Notes: a model not told the origin generated them from the letters alone. A stretch of 64,000 nucleotides of DNA from Pseudonocardia abyssalis (GCF_019263705.2 NZ_JADQDK010000001.1:2852001-2916000), one strand, 5' to 3'. Counted from the first letter of the stretch, positions 33,221 to 43,183 are shown. Made by a program: numbers and translations.

Positions 33221-35995
33221 TTGACCGGCCAGACCACCGGTGGAGCACCGCGCGTCAACATCATTCGCGACGGCCTCGCCGCCCACCTGCCCGACATCGA
33301 CCCGGAGGAGACCGCCGAGTGGCTGGACTCCTTCGACGCGGTGCTCGACGCGGCAGGGCAGCAGCGAGCGCGCTATCTGATGTTGCGGATGCTCCAGCGG
33401 GCCCGCGAGCGACACGTCGGCGTCCCGTCGCTGACCAGCACCGACTACGTCAACACCATCCCCACCGACCGTGAGCCGTGGTTCCCCGGCGACGAGGAGG
33501 CGGAACGCGCGTTCCGTCGCTGGATCCGCTGGAACGCGGCGATGACGGTGCACCGCGCACAGCGCCCGGGGATCGGGGTGGGCGGGCACATCTCGTCCTA
33601 CGCCTCGTCGGCGACGCTCTACGAGGTCGGCTTCAACCACTTCTTCCGCGGCAAGGACCACCCGGGCGGGGGCGACCAGGTCTACATCCAGGGCCACGCC
33701 TCCCCCGGCGTCTACGCCCGGGCGTACCTGGAGGGCCGCCTCACCGAGGACCGCCTCGACGGCTTCCGCCAGGAGCTCAGCCACGGCGGCCCCGGCCACG
33801 GCCTCCCGTCCTACCCGCACCCGCGCCTCATGCCGGACTTCTGGGAGTTCCCCACGGTCTCGATGGGGCTCGGCCCGATGAACGCGATCATGCAGGCCCG
33901 GTACAACCGCTACCTGGGCGATCGCGGCTTCACCAACACCGACGACCAGCACGTGTGGGCGTTCCTCGGCGACGGCGAGATGGACGAGCCGGAGTCGCGC
34001 GGCCAGTTGCAGATCGCGGCGACGGAGGGTCTCGACAACCTCACCTTCGTCGTCAACTGCAACCTGCAGCGCCTCGACGGCCCGGTCCGCGGCAACGGCA
34101 AGATCATCCAGGAGCTGGAGTCGTTCTTCCGCGGCGCCGGCTGGAACGTCATCAAGGTCGTGTGGGGCCGGGAGTGGGACTCCCTGCTGCACGCCGACCG
34201 CGACGGCGCGCTGATCAACCTGATGAACACCACGCCCGACGGCGACTTCCAGACCTACAAGGCCAACGACGGCGCGTACGTCCGCGACCACTTCTTCGGC
34301 CGCGACCCGCGGACGAAGGCGCTGGTCGAGCCCATGACCGACGCCCAGGTGTGGAACCTCAAGCGCGGCGGGCACGACTACCGCAAGGTGCACGCGGCCT
34401 ACGCGGCGGCGCTAGAGCACCACGGCCAGCCCACCGTCATCCTGGCGAAGACGATCAAGGGCTACGGCCTGGGCTCGCACTTCGCCGGCCGCAACGCCAC
34501 GCACCAGATGAAGAAGCTGAGCCTCGCCGACCTCAAGGAGTTCCGCGACTCCCAGCGCATCCCGATCACCGACAAGCAGCTCGAGGCCGACCCGTACCTG
34601 CCGCCGTACTACCACCCCGGCGAGGACGACGAGGCGCTGCAGTACATGCGGGAGCGCCGGCGCAACCTCGGCGGCCCGCTGCCGAGCCGCCGCGTCACGG
34701 CGAAGCCGCTCGTGCTGCCGGGCGACAAGGTCTACGACTTCGTCCGGAAGGGGTCGGGCAAGCAGGAGGTCGCCACGACCATGGCGTTCGTCCGGCTGCT
34801 GCGCGAGCTGATCAAGGACAAGGAGATCGGCGACCGCTTCGTCCCGATCATCCCCGACGAGGCGCGCACGTTCGGGATGGACTCCATGTTCCCGACGCAG
34901 AAGATCTACAACCCGAACGGCCAGCAGTACACCTCGGTCGACGCGGAGCTCATGCTCGCCTACCGCGAGTCCGAGCAGGGTCAGCTGCTGCACGAGGGCA
35001 TCAACGAGGCGGGCTCGGTGGGCTCGTTCACCGCGGTCGGCACGTCGTACGCCACGCACGGGCAGCCGATGATCCCGGTGTACGTCTTCTACTCGATGTT
35101 CGGCTTCCAGCGCACCGGCGACTCGATCTGGGCCGCCGCCGACCAGATGGCCCGCGGGTTCCTGGTCGGGGCCACCGCCGGGCGCACCACGCTCACCGGC
35201 GAGGGTCTGCAGCACAACGACGGCCACTCGCTGCTGCTCGCGGCGACGAACCCCGCGGTGCTGGCCTACGACCCGGCCTTCTCCTACGAGGTCGCACACA
35301 TCGTCCGCGACGGCCTGCGGCGCATGTACGGCGAGGGTGACGACACCCTCACCGGCGAGAACGTCATCTACTACCTGACGGTCTACAACGAGCCGTACGT
35401 GCAGCCGGCCGAGCCGGCCGACCTCGACGTCGAGGGGCTGCTGCGCGGCATCCACCGGGTCGCGAGGACGGGCCGGGAGGACGGGCCGCAGGTCCGCCTG
35501 CTCGCCTCCGGCGTCGCGGTGCCGTGGGCGCTGCAGGCCCGCGACATGCTCGCCGAGCAGTGGGGCGTCGGGGCCGAGGTCTACTCGGTGACCTCGTGGG
35601 GCGAGCTGCGCCGCGACGGCGTCGAGACCGAGCGGCACAACCTGCTGCACGGCGACGGCGAGCGCCGCACCGCGTTCGTCAGCGAGGCGCTGTCCGGCGA
35701 CGCCCCCGTGGTCGCGGTCTCGGACTGGATGCGGGCGGTACCCGACCTCATCCGCCAGTGGGTCCCGGCCCGGTTCACCACGCTGGGCACCGACGGGTTC
35801 GGCCTGTCCGACACCCGCCCGGCCGTGCGGCGGCACTTCAACGTCGACGCCGAGTCGATCGTGGTGGCGGCCCTGCAGTCGCTGGCCGCCGAGGGTGCCT
35901 TCGACCGGGGCACCGCGGCCGAGGCGGCGGCGAAGTACCGGATCGACGACCCCCAGGCCGCCGGGCCGCAGACGAGCGACGCCGGGGTGGCCTGA
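33221..35995 (+). CDS. aceE: Pyruvate dehydrogenase E1 component, homodimeric
   Basis: A 924-residue ThDP-dependent enzyme that decarboxylates pyruvate and passes the acetyl group to the lipoyl E2. [29 protein letters not shown] through [10 protein letters not shown] opens the family, [24 protein letters not shown] follows, and [17 protein letters not shown] is the ThDP/Mg motif ([10 protein letters not shown]). TTG 33221 has AGGGAGA 5 bp upstream; ATG 33173 is an in-frame alternative that adds 16 residues. A possible -10 (GATAGG, 33154-33159) would make a very short leader for the upstream ATG. It is divergent from DUF3052. Confidence 0.96.
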   Translation: MTGQTTGGAPRVNIIRDGLAAHLPDIDPEETAEWLDSFDAVLDAAGQQRARYLMLRMLQRARERHVGVPSLTSTDYVNTIPTDREPWFPGDEEAERAFRRWIRWNAAMTVHRAQRPGIGVGGHISSYASSATLYEVGFNHFFRGKDHPGGGDQVYIQGHASPGVYARAYLEGRLTEDRLDGFRQELSHGGPGHGLPSYPHPRLMPDFWEFPTVSMGLGPMNAIMQARYNRYLGDRGFTNTDDQHVWAFLGDGEMDEPESRGQLQIAATEGLDNLTFVVNCNLQRLDGPVRGNGKIIQELESFFRGAGWNVIKVVWGREWDSLLHADRDGALINLMNTTPDGDFQTYKANDGAYVRDHFFGRDPRTKALVEPMTDAQVWNLKRGGHDYRKVHAAYAAALEHHGQPTVILAKTIKGYGLGSHFAGRNATHQMKKLSLADLKEFRDSQRIPITDKQLEADPYLPPYYHPGEDDEALQYMRERRRNLGGPLPSRRVTAKPLVLPGDKVYDFVRKGSGKQEVATTMAFVRLLRELIKDKEIGDRFVPIIPDEARTFGMDSMFPTQKIYNPNGQQYTSVDAELMLAYRESEQGQLLHEGINEAGSVGSFTAVGTSYATHGQPMIPVYVFYSMFGFQRTGDSIWAAADQMARGFLVGATAGRTTLTGEGLQHNDGHSLLLAATNPAVLAYDPAFSYEVAHIVRDGLRRMYGEGDDTLTGENVIYYLTVYNEPYVQPAEPADLDVEGLLRGIHRVARTGREDGPQVRLLASGVAVPWALQARDMLAEQWGVGAEVYSVTSWGELRRDGVETERHNLLHGDGERRTAFVSEALSGDAPVVAVSDWMRAVPDLIRQWVPARFTTLGTDGFGLSDTRPAVRRHFNVDAESIVVAALQSLAAEGAFDRGTAAEAAAKYRIDDPQAAGPQTSDAGVA

Positions 35996-36000
35996 CCGTT

Positions 36001-36051
36001 GCAGCATGGCCACCCTCGTGCAGCCCGATTGCGTGAAGGTGGCCATGCTGC
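36001..36051 (+). terminator. Perfect 14-bp stem-loop after aceE
   Basis: GCAGCATGGCCACC at 36001-36014 is the exact reverse complement of 36038-36051, with a 23-nt loop. It begins 6 bp after the aceE stop. There is no U-tract. It could be a rho-independent-like hairpin or an intergenic repeat; the loop carries its own partial dyad (gtgcag/ttgcgtg). Confidence 0.7.
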
Positions 36052-36209
36052 GATCCGGGGCGACGCGCTCCCCTGATGCACACGCCCGAAAGACAGTGCG
36101 CATTGGGGCTCGGCACAGCGGCCTTCTCGCGATACGCTCCGCCCGACGCCGACCTCGCGTGATCGCGGGCAGGTGTCCCGACCAGGGCGCGGACCGTGGC
36201 GGGCGCGAT

Positions 36210-36227
36210 GCCGGAGGCAACTCCGGC
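36210..36227 (+). promoter_or_regulatory. Stable hairpin in the cold-shock gene leader
   Basis: GCCGGAG-GCAA-CTCCGGC forms a perfect 7-bp stem with a GNRA tetraloop 8 nt before the Shine-Dalgarno (GAGGAGAG, about 36236-36243). Structured leaders are common for csp mRNAs. The regulatory effect is unproven. Confidence 0.5.
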
Positions 36228-36249
36228 ACCAGGTACGAGGAGAGCAAGA

Positions 36250-36456
36250 ATGGCAGAGGGCACCGTCAAGTGGTTCAACAGCGAGAAGGGCTACGGCTTC
36301 CTCGCTCCTGACGGTGGTGGCGCGGACGTGTTCGTGCACTACTCGGCAATCCAGACCAACGGCTACAAGAGCCTCGACGAGGGCCAGCGCGTGTCGTTCG
36401 ACATCGAGCAGGGCCAGAAGGGGCCGCAGGCCACCAAGGTCGAGCCCATCGCCTGA
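36250..36456 (+). CDS. cspA: Cold-shock protein
   Basis: A 68-residue single cold-shock domain. RNP1 is KGYGFLAP (13-20) and RNP2 VFVHYSAI (27-34), with W8 and F9 in the aromatic face. It binds single-stranded RNA/DNA and acts as an RNA chaperone. The start has AGGAGAGC upstream. It is inserted between aceE and the fasR-fab cluster together with pirin. Confidence 0.96.
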   Translation: MAEGTVKWFNSEKGYGFLAPDGGGADVFVHYSAIQTNGYKSLDEGQRVSFDIEQGQKGPQATKVEPIA

Positions 36457-36477
36457 GCAGACACCACATCCCGCACG

Positions 36478-36515
36478 TGGTCACGTCGGACGGACGGGTC
36501 CGTCCGACGTGACCA
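36478..36515. terminator. Bidirectional terminator hairpin between cspA and pirin
   Basis: An 18-bp perfect stem: TGGTCACGTCGGACGGAC at 36478-36495 and its exact complement at 36498-36515, with a 2-nt GG loop. It serves the converging cspA (+) and pirin (-) transcripts. Confidence 0.85.
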
Positions 36516-36524
36516 GCCCGGTGC

Positions 36525-37274
36525 TCAGCCCAGGGTCGCGTGCATCTCCCACACGAGCACCTCGGCTCCGTCGGGCCCGGCCGTCACCGTGCGGCCCTCC
36601 GATGCGGTGATCCGTGCCGAGTCCCCCGTGTGCAACACCCCGGAGCCCTCCAGCTCCACCGAACCGCGCGCCACGAACAGGTGCGCCAGCGGTGAGGTGG
36701 GCAGGGTGACGACCGATCCCGCCGGGGGCCGCGCCGCGTAGAGCGCCGCGTGCCGCTGGCTGATCGTGATCGCCCGCTCCGACACGTGCTTCGGCATGCC
36801 CGAGGCCACGACGATGAGTCCGCCCGCGTCCAGTTCGGGCGTGATGTCGAGCTGCTCGTAGCCGGGCGCCACCCCGCTCTCGTCGGGCACCACCCACATC
36901 TGGACGAAGTGCACGTCCTGCGTCGCACCGGCGGCGTCGTTCTTCTCCGAGTGCAGGATCCCGGTGCCCGCGCTCATCCGCTGCGCCAGCCCGGGGTGGA
37001 TCAGCCCGTTGTGCCCGGTGGAGTCCTGGTGCACCAGTGACCCGTCGAGGACCCAGGTGACGATCTCCATGTCGCGGTGCGGATGCGTGTCGAACCCGCT
37101 CCCCGCGCGCACCACGTCGTCGTTGCTCACCATCAGCACGCCGAAGTGGGTGTTGGCCGGGTCGTAGTGCGGGCCGAAGGAGAAGCTGTGCTTCGAGTCG
37201 AGCCAGTCGATCCGGGTGGCGAACCGGTCGCCGGCCCGCCGGACGTCGACGGCCGGGGTCGCGGTGCTGGACAT
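36525..37274 (-). CDS. Pirin-family protein
   Basis: A 249-residue bicupin. Metal ligands H64, H66, H108 and E110 (THPHRD and LHSEK) match pirin's H-x-H...H-x-E iron site. The N-terminal RIDWLDSKHSFSFGPHYDPANTHFG is typical. Pirins act as iron-dependent quercetinases or redox cofactors. In Serratia, pirin was shown to bind pyruvate dehydrogenase E1 and lower its activity, which makes the position close to aceE suggestive. It is convergent with cspA. Confidence 0.93.
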   Translation of the reverse strand: MSSTATPAVDVRRAGDRFATRIDWLDSKHSFSFGPHYDPANTHFGVLMVSNDDVVRAGSGFDTHPHRDMEIVTWVLDGSLVHQDSTGHNGLIHPGLAQRMSAGTGILHSEKNDAAGATQDVHFVQMWVVPDESGVAPGYEQLDITPELDAGGLIVVASGMPKHVSERAITISQRHAALYAARPPAGSVVTLPTSPLAHLFVARGSVELEGSGVLHTGDSARITASEGRTVTAGPDGAEVLVWEMHATLG

Positions 37275-37342
37275 CGGGCCTCCTCACGTGGTTGTGGACC
37301 CTGCAACTACTCTGCCCGGCCCGGCATTCCCGGGCGCGTGCC

Positions 37343-38560
37343 ATGCTGCCGCACGTGCCGGTCCGAAGGTCCACCGTGCGTCGTCTCGAGCTCGCGGCCG
37401 GCGGGCTCGCGACGGCCTGCGTGGCGGCCATGGAGGAGCGCCTCCCCTGGTTCACGCGGCTGCCCGCCGACCAGCGGGCCGGGGTCCTGCTCGTCACCCA
37501 GACCGGCGTCGGCAACTTCGCCGCGTGGCTGACGCGGCCCGGCGAGAGCATCCGGCTCACCGCGGAGGCCTTCCGGATCGCCCCGCGCGACCTCGCGAGA
37601 CGGCTGTCCCTGCGCCAGACCGTCGAGCTGGTCCGGGTCGCGACCGACGTGTTCGAGCAGCACCTGCCCCCGCTCGCCGCCGACGACGACGAGCACCGCG
37701 TGCTCGTCGAGGCGATCCTGCGGTTCGGCCGGGAGATCGCGTTCGCCGCGGCCACCGTCTACGCGAACGCCGCCGAGACCCGTGGGGCGTGGGACGCCCG
37801 GCTGGAGGCGCTCGTCGTCGACGCCGTCGTGCGCGGGGAGGCCGACGACGCGATGGTCTCGCGCGCCGCCGCGCTCGGCTTCGACCCGGCTGCCGCGGTG
37901 CTCGTCGTCGTCGGCTCGACGCCGGTCGAGGCCCCCGAGGAGGCCCTCGGCGAGCTGCGTCGCCACGCCCACCGGTCGGGCCGCTCGGTGCTCGTCGGGG
38001 TGCAGGGGCGGCGGCTCATCGTGCTGCTCTCGGAGCCGTCCGGCCCCGCCCGGGGCAACGCGGGCCTGGGCCGGCTCGTCGACGACTTCGGCCCGGGCCC
38101 GGTGGTGCTCGGCCCGGCGGTGTCCGACCTGCGGTCCGCGCACACCAGCGCCCGGGAGGCCCTCGCCGGGCTGCGCGCCGCACCCGGACGTCCCGACGCG
38201 CCCCGCCCCGTCGCCGCCGACGACCTGCTGCCCGAGCGCGCACTGTGCGGTGACGCCGCGGCCCACCGCGTCCTCGCCGACCTCCTCGCTCCCCTGCACG
38301 CCGCGGGCGGAGCGCTCCTGGACACCCTGACGGCCTACCTCGACGGCGGCGGGGCGCTCGAGTCGTGCGCCCGCGCGTTGTTCGTCCACCCCAACACCGT
38401 CCGCTACCGGCTGCGTCGCGTGAGCGAACTCACCGGCCGCCTCCCGACGGAGCCGCGCGACGCACAGGTGTTGCGGACGGCGCTCATAGCGGCCAGGTTG
38501 GACGCCGATGAGCTGCGGAATCCCTACAACGAACGACAGGACGGCAATGGACTCCGGTGA
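37343..38560 (+). CDS. fasR: PucR-type activator of fatty-acid synthesis (FasR/MabR-like)
   Basis: A 405-residue regulator from ATG 37343 (GTG 37355 also possible). The C-terminal PucR helix-turn-helix is GALESCARALFVHPNTVRYRLRRVSELTG. The centre contains a GGDEF-like sensor domain (AVLVVVGSTP... LIVLLSEPSG). It lies directly upstream of fabD, as FasR does in streptomycetes and MabR in mycobacteria, where the protein activates the fab operon in response to acyl-CoA. 102 bp separate it from fabD, long enough for a promoter and binding site. Confidence 0.88.
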   Translation: MLPHVPVRRSTVRRLELAAGGLATACVAAMEERLPWFTRLPADQRAGVLLVTQTGVGNFAAWLTRPGESIRLTAEAFRIAPRDLARRLSLRQTVELVRVATDVFEQHLPPLAADDDEHRVLVEAILRFGREIAFAAATVYANAAETRGAWDARLEALVVDAVVRGEADDAMVSRAAALGFDPAAAVLVVVGSTPVEAPEEALGELRRHAHRSGRSVLVGVQGRRLIVLLSEPSGPARGNAGLGRLVDDFGPGPVVLGPAVSDLRSAHTSAREALAGLRAAPGRPDAPRPVAADDLLPERALCGDAAAHRVLADLLAPLHAAGGALLDTLTAYLDGGGALESCARALFVHPNTVRYRLRRVSELTGRLPTEPRDAQVLRTALIAARLDADELRNPYNERQDGNGLR

Positions 38561-38662
38561 GGTCGGCGAGCACGGGTTCGTAGGTTTCCCACAGAACGAC
38601 GCGGGAGAGTTCGTGCCCGGCGGCATGCCCGTGACGGGCTCCGGGCGTGTTGGGTCCCTCCT

Positions 38663-39571
38663 GTGATCGCGCTGCTCGCTCCCGGACAGGGATCCCAGAC
38701 CCCCGGCATGCTCTCCCCCTGGCTGACCGACCCCGACGCCGAGAAGCAGCTCGCCGCGTGGTCCGACGTCGCGGGGCTCGACCTCGTGCGCCTCGGCACC
38801 GTCGCGGAGGCCGACGAGATCAAGGACACCGCGGTGACGCAGCCGCTGGTCGTCGCGGCCGCGCTGCTCGCCGCCGCCCGCCTCGACCTGCCGGCCGACG
38901 TCCCGGTCGCCGGGCACTCGGTCGGCGAGCTGGCCGCGCTCGCGATCGCCGGGGTCATCACCCCGGACGCCGCCGTCGCCCTCGCCGCGGTGCGCGGCCG
39001 GGAGATGGCCGCTGCGTGCGCGCTGGAGCCCACCGGCATGAGCGCCGTCCTCGGCGGCGACCCCGACGCGGTGCTCGCCCGCCTCGCCGAGCTGGGCCTG
39101 GACCCCGCCAACATCAACGGTGCGGGCCAGGTCGTGGCCGCGGGCCCCCTGGCCGCGCTCGCCGCGCTCGCCGAGGACCCGCCGGAGAAGGCCAGGGTGA
39201 AGGCCCTCCCGGTGGCCGGGGCGTTCCACACCCGCTTCATGGCACCCGCCCAGCAGGCCCTGCGCACCCACGCCGCGGACCTCGCGACGAGCGACCCGAC
39301 CCGCCCCCTGCTGTCCAATGCGGACGGCGCCGTGGTCGGTGACGGCGCCGAGGCCCTACGCCGTCTGGTGGACCAGGTCACCCGCCCCGTACGGTGGGAC
39401 GCCTGCATGGACGCGCTGCGCGAGCTCGGCGTCACCGCCACGGCCGAGCTGCCGCCGGCGGGGGCGCTCACCGGACTCGTGAAGCGTGCACTGAAGGGCA
39501 CCACCACGCTCGCGCTCAAGACCCCCGGGGACCTCGACGCGGCACACGAGCTGATCGGAGCCGATCGATGA
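38663..39571 (+). CDS. fabD: Malonyl-CoA:ACP transacylase
   Basis: A 302-residue protein from GTG 38663. The active site is S86 in GHSVGE, with the catalytic H189 in AFHTRFM and the oxyanion loop GQGSQ at 8-12. It loads malonate onto ACP for fatty-acid synthesis. It is the first gene of fabD-fabH-acpP-fabF, overlapping fabH by ATGA. Confidence 0.96.
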   Translation: MIALLAPGQGSQTPGMLSPWLTDPDAEKQLAAWSDVAGLDLVRLGTVAEADEIKDTAVTQPLVVAAALLAAARLDLPADVPVAGHSVGELAALAIAGVITPDAAVALAAVRGREMAAACALEPTGMSAVLGGDPDAVLARLAELGLDPANINGAGQVVAAGPLAALAALAEDPPEKARVKALPVAGAFHTRFMAPAQQALRTHAADLATSDPTRPLLSNADGAVVGDGAEALRRLVDQVTRPVRWDACMDALRELGVTATAELPPAGALTGLVKRALKGTTTLALKTPGDLDAAHELIGADR

Positions 39572-40572
39572 CACCGGTACTGCGCCTCGCCGAGCCGGTC
39601 GCCGGTGCCCGCCTGCTGGGCCTGGGCAGCCACACCCCCGAGATCGTCGTCACCAACGACGAGCTCGCGCAGCGGATCGACACCAACGACCAGTGGATCC
39701 GCGAGCGCGTCGGCATCCAGAGCCGCCGCATCGCCGGGGAGGGCGTCTCGCTCATCGACATGGCGTCCGACGCCGGGGCGCGCGCGGTCAAGGACTCCGG
39801 CCTCGACCCGTCCGAGATCGACGGCGTGTTCGTCGCCACCTGCACGATGCCCAACTTCATCCCCAACGCCGCGGCGCAGACGGCCGAGCGCATCGGCATC
39901 CACGCCCCGGCGGCGTTCGACCTCAACGCCGCCTGCGCCGGGTTCTGCTACGGCCTGGGCATGGCCGCCGACCTGGTGCGCGGCGGCACGGCGCGCAACG
40001 TGCTGGTCATCGGCGCGGAGAAGCTGTCGGACTGGCTCGACTGGAACGACCGCTCCACCGCGATCATCTTCGCCGACGGCGCGGGCGCCGCCGTGATCGG
40101 ACCGGCCGCCGACGCCGACGCGGTGGGCGTCGGGCCCGTCGCCTGGGGCAGCGCCGGGGAGATGAACCAGGCCATCCGCATCCTCGACGGCCACGGCTCC
40201 CGCGCGGGCGGTGCGCTGCACCAGGAGGGACAGGCGGTGTTCCGCTGGGCCACCACGCAGGTGGCGCCGGTCGCGCTGCGCGCCATCGAGCTGGCCGGGC
40301 TCACGCCCGCCGACATCGACGTCTTCGTGCCGCACCAGGCCAACCTGCGCATCGTGGAGGCCGTGGCCAAGAAGCTGCGCAAGCAGGGCGCCCGGGAGGA
40401 CATGCGGGTGGCCGACGACATCGTGCACTCGGGCAACACCTCGTCCGCGTCGGTCCCCCTCGCCCTGGATCACATGCGCGCCGACGGGCGGGTCCGCTCC
40501 GGTGACACCGTGCTGCTCGTAGGCTTCGGCGCGGGCCTGTCCTTCGCGGGCCAGGTCGTCCGCTTCCCCTAG
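39568..40572 (+). CDS. fabH: 3-oxoacyl-ACP synthase III
   Basis: A 334-residue condensing enzyme that starts chains from acyl-CoA and malonyl-ACP. The catalytic triad is C123 (NAACAGF), H256 (PHQANLRI) and N290 (HSGNTSSASVP). It overlaps fabD by 4 bp. Presence within the operon is the streptomycete-like arrangement, unlike mycobacteria. Confidence 0.97.
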   Translation: MTPVLRLAEPVAGARLLGLGSHTPEIVVTNDELAQRIDTNDQWIRERVGIQSRRIAGEGVSLIDMASDAGARAVKDSGLDPSEIDGVFVATCTMPNFIPNAAAQTAERIGIHAPAAFDLNAACAGFCYGLGMAADLVRGGTARNVLVIGAEKLSDWLDWNDRSTAIIFADGAGAAVIGPAADADAVGVGPVAWGSAGEMNQAIRILDGHGSRAGGALHQEGQAVFRWATTQVAPVALRAIELAGLTPADIDVFVPHQANLRIVEAVAKKLRKQGAREDMRVADDIVHSGNTSSASVPLALDHMRADGRVRSGDTVLLVGFGAGLSFAGQVVRFP

Positions 40573-40600
40573 ATTTCCCACCACCCCTGAAGGAGTTCAC

Positions 40601-40843
40601 GTGGCAGACAGCACCGAGATCCTCGCCGGCCTCGCCGAGATCGTGGAGGAGGTCGCCGGCATCGACACCTCCGAGGTCTCCGCCGACAAGTCCTTCGTGG
40701 ACGACCTCGACATCGACTCGCTGTCGATGGTCGAGATCGCCGTCCAGGCCGAGGACAAGTTCGGCGTCAAGATCCCGGACGACCAGCTGGCCGAGCTGAA
40801 GACGGTCGGTGACGCGGTGGACTACATCGCGAAGAACCAGTGA
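40601..40843 (+). CDS. acpP: Acyl carrier protein
   Basis: An 80-residue acidic helical protein from GTG 40601, preceded by GAAGGAG. The phosphopantetheine serine is S40 in LDIDSLSMVEI. It carries growing acyl chains in type II fatty-acid synthesis. It overlaps fabF by GTGA. Confidence 0.97.
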   Translation: MADSTEILAGLAEIVEEVAGIDTSEVSADKSFVDDLDIDSLSMVEIAVQAEDKFGVKIPDDQLAELKTVGDAVDYIAKNQ

Positions 40844-42105
40844 CGAGCACCTCCTCGTCGACCCCCGTGGAAGTCGTCGTCACCGGGCTGGGGGCGACGA
40901 CCCCCCTCGGTGGCGACGTCACGTCCACCTGGGAGGCCCTGCTCGCCGGGCGGTCCGGCGTGCGCCGGATCGACGACGACGAGCACGAGTGGGTCACGCG
41001 CCACGAGCTGCCGGTGAAGATCGCCGCGCCGCTCTCCGTGCCCCCGTCCGAGGTCATCCCCCGCGTGCAGCTGCGCAGGCTCGACCGGTGCGAGCAGGTG
41101 GCCCTGGTCGCGGCCAAGGAGGCCTGGGCCCACGCCGGTCTGGGTGGGCGGGACGACATGCAAGTCGAGCCCGAGCGGCTCGCCGTCGTCATCGGCACCG
41201 GCATCGGCGGTGCGGTCACCCTGCTCGACCAGGACGACCTCCTGGAAGGTCCCGGCCTGCGCAAGGTCTCCCCCCTCACCGTGCCGATGCTCATGCCGAA
41301 CGGGCCTGCGGCCTGGGTCGGCCTCGAGCTGGGCGCCAAGGGCGGCGTCCACGCCCCGGTCTCGGCGTGCGCGTCCGGCGCCGAGGCGATGGCGTGGGCG
41401 ATGCGGCTGCTGCAGGCGGGCGAGGTCGACGTCGTGGTCGCCGGTGGCGCGGAGGCCTGCATCACCGGCATCACCGTCGCCGGGTTCGTGCAGGCCCGCA
41501 CGCTGAGCCAGCGCAACGACGACCCCGAGCGGGCCTCGCGCCCGTTCGACACCGCCCGCGACGGCTTCGTGCTCGGCGAGGGCTCCGGGATCATGGTCCT
41601 GGAGCGCGCCGAGTTCGCCGCAGCCCGCGGGGCCACGGTGCACGGTCGGCTGGCCGGGTTCGGCATCACCTCCGATGCGCACCACATCACCGGCCCCGAT
41701 CCGGAGGGCACGGGTCAGGCGCGCGCGATCACGAAGTCGATCGAGAAGGCCGGGGTCGCCGCGGCCGACGTCACGCACGTCAACTGCCACGCCACCTCCA
41801 CGGTGGCCGGCGACGTGGGCGAGACCCGTGCCGTCCGCAAGGCGCTGGGCGACCACCCGGTGCTCACCGCGCCGAAGTCGGCGCTGGGTCACCTGGTCGG
41901 CGCGGCGGGCGCGGTCGAGGGCATCATCACGCTGCTCTCGATCAAGGAGGGGATCATCCCCGCCACGCTCAACCTCGACGACCTCGACCCGGGCGTCGAG
42001 CTGGACGTGGTGTCGGGCGAGCCCCGCAAGGTCGACATCACCGCCGCGGTCAACGACTCGTTCGGCTTCGGCGGGCACAACGTGGCGCTCACGTTCGTGC
42101 GGTAG
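40840..42105 (+). CDS. fabF: 3-oxoacyl-ACP synthase II (FabF/KasA-like)
   Basis: A 421-residue elongating condensing enzyme from GTG 40840. The catalytic residues are C177 (VSACASGAEA), H317 (NCHATST), K346 and H351 (PKSALGHLVGAAG). The C-terminal NDSFGFGGHNVAL loop is present. Only one such gene follows acpP, so this organism resembles streptomycetes rather than the kasA-kasB pair of mycobacteria. It ends 7 bp from a convergent gene. Confidence 0.96.
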   Translation: MTSTSSSTPVEVVVTGLGATTPLGGDVTSTWEALLAGRSGVRRIDDDEHEWVTRHELPVKIAAPLSVPPSEVIPRVQLRRLDRCEQVALVAAKEAWAHAGLGGRDDMQVEPERLAVVIGTGIGGAVTLLDQDDLLEGPGLRKVSPLTVPMLMPNGPAAWVGLELGAKGGVHAPVSACASGAEAMAWAMRLLQAGEVDVVVAGGAEACITGITVAGFVQARTLSQRNDDPERASRPFDTARDGFVLGEGSGIMVLERAEFAAARGATVHGRLAGFGITSDAHHITGPDPEGTGQARAITKSIEKAGVAAADVTHVNCHATSTVAGDVGETRAVRKALGDHPVLTAPKSALGHLVGAAGAVEGIITLLSIKEGIIPATLNLDDLDPGVELDVVSGEPRKVDITAAVNDSFGFGGHNVALTFVR

Positions 42106-42112
42106 TACCTGC

Positions 42113-42661
42113 TCAGCAGGGGCTGGCGATCGAGCTGCCCGCCCCGGTCTGCTCGATGAGCGGCGGTTCGCCGCTCATCGGCAGCGAACTGCGCCAGCAG
42201 ATCCGGCGGGCGGGCACGTCCTGCGGCGCGTCCTCGACGTCCTGGATGCTGACGAACCGGACGCGCACGAGCACGCGGGCGCCGTCCAGGTCGTCGATGC
42301 GGTCGATCCGGATGGTGCCGTCCTGCGAGGAGTCGTAGGCCTCCCGCCAGGCCTCCTCGGGCAATGCCTCGCTGCGCTCGGGCACGACCGTGGCGACCCA
42401 CTCCGCGTAGTCCTTGGCGTTGATCGCGTCGTAGTGGCGCTGCAGCTGGGCGCGCACCAGCTCGTGCGCGGGATGCGCGAGCGCGTCGGCGGAGAGCAGC
42501 ACCTCCGACGACCCGACGCCCGACGGCGGGATCGCGGGGGCCGCGCGCAGCGGGGGAACGGCGGACACGGCCTGCCCCGCACCGGACCAGGCCACCAGCA
42601 GCCCGACGACGAACAGGACGCCGAGCAGCGCCGCCGCCACCGTCCCGCCCCTGATCCGCAC
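42113..42661 (-). CDS. Secreted or membrane-anchored protein, unknown
   Basis: A 182-residue protein from GTG 42661. One N-terminal hydrophobic segment (VAAALLGVLFVVGLLVAWSG, residues 8-27) acts as a signal anchor. The rest (HELVRAQLQRHYDAINAKDYAEWVATVVPE) has the look of the NTF2-like/SnoaL-type fold found in mycobacterial anchored proteins. C182 is the last residue. I do not recognise a specific family. It is convergent with fabF. Confidence 0.75.
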   Translation of the reverse strand: MRIRGGTVAAALLGVLFVVGLLVAWSGAGQAVSAVPPLRAAPAIPPSGVGSSEVLLSADALAHPAHELVRAQLQRHYDAINAKDYAEWVATVVPERSEALPEEAWREAYDSSQDGTIRIDRIDDLDGARVLVRVRFVSIQDVEDAPQDVPARRICWRSSLPMSGEPPLIEQTGAGSSIASPC

Positions 42662-42694
42662 GCGGTCATCCTGCCGCAGGGGCCGCGGCGAGCC

Positions 42695-43183
42695 CTATCC
42701 GACCTGGTGCAGCCAGGTGACCGGGGCGCCGTCGCCGGCGAGCCGGAAGGGCTCCAGCGCCTCGTCCCACGCCGAACCGAGCAGGTCGTGGACGCGCGAG
42801 GGGAGCTGATTGTTCGTGGAGCTCGCGAGCAGGGTCCGCAGCTGGTCCTCGGCCACGACGATGTCGCCGTTGGCACTGGTCCGACCGCTCCACAGCCCGA
42901 GGTTGGGGACGTGGCAGAACCGTTCCCCGTCGACCCCGGGGGTGGGCTCCTCCGTCACCTCGAAGCGCAGCATCGACCACGCCCGTAGGGCACCGGCGAT
43001 CGCGCCGCCGCTGCCGGCGGGACCGCTCCAGGTGCACTCGGCACGGAGCTGACCGTGCACGGCTGCCTGGGGCGTCCAGTGCAGCGACACCTTGGTCGCG
43101 AGAACGCCAGAGATCGCCCACTCGACGTGCGGGCAGACCGCAGTCGGCGACGAGTGGACGAAGACCACGCCGCGTGCATTCAC
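42695..43183 (-). CDS. DUF3145 family protein
   Basis: A 162-residue soluble protein with the actinobacterial DUF3145 pattern: GVVFVHSSPTAVCPHVEWAI at the start, LHWTPQAAVHGQLRAECTW in the middle, and DLLGSAWDEALEPFRLAGDGAPVTWLHQVG at the end. It is found near fatty-acid genes in several actinobacteria; function unknown. It is the upstream gene of a minus-strand pair with the anchored protein (33-bp gap). Confidence 0.88.
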   Translation of the reverse strand: MNARGVVFVHSSPTAVCPHVEWAISGVLATKVSLHWTPQAAVHGQLRAECTWSGPAGSGGAIAGALRAWSMLRFEVTEEPTPGVDGERFCHVPNLGLWSGRTSANGDIVVAEDQLRTLLASSTNNQLPSRVHDLLGSAWDEALEPFRLAGDGAPVTWLHQVG

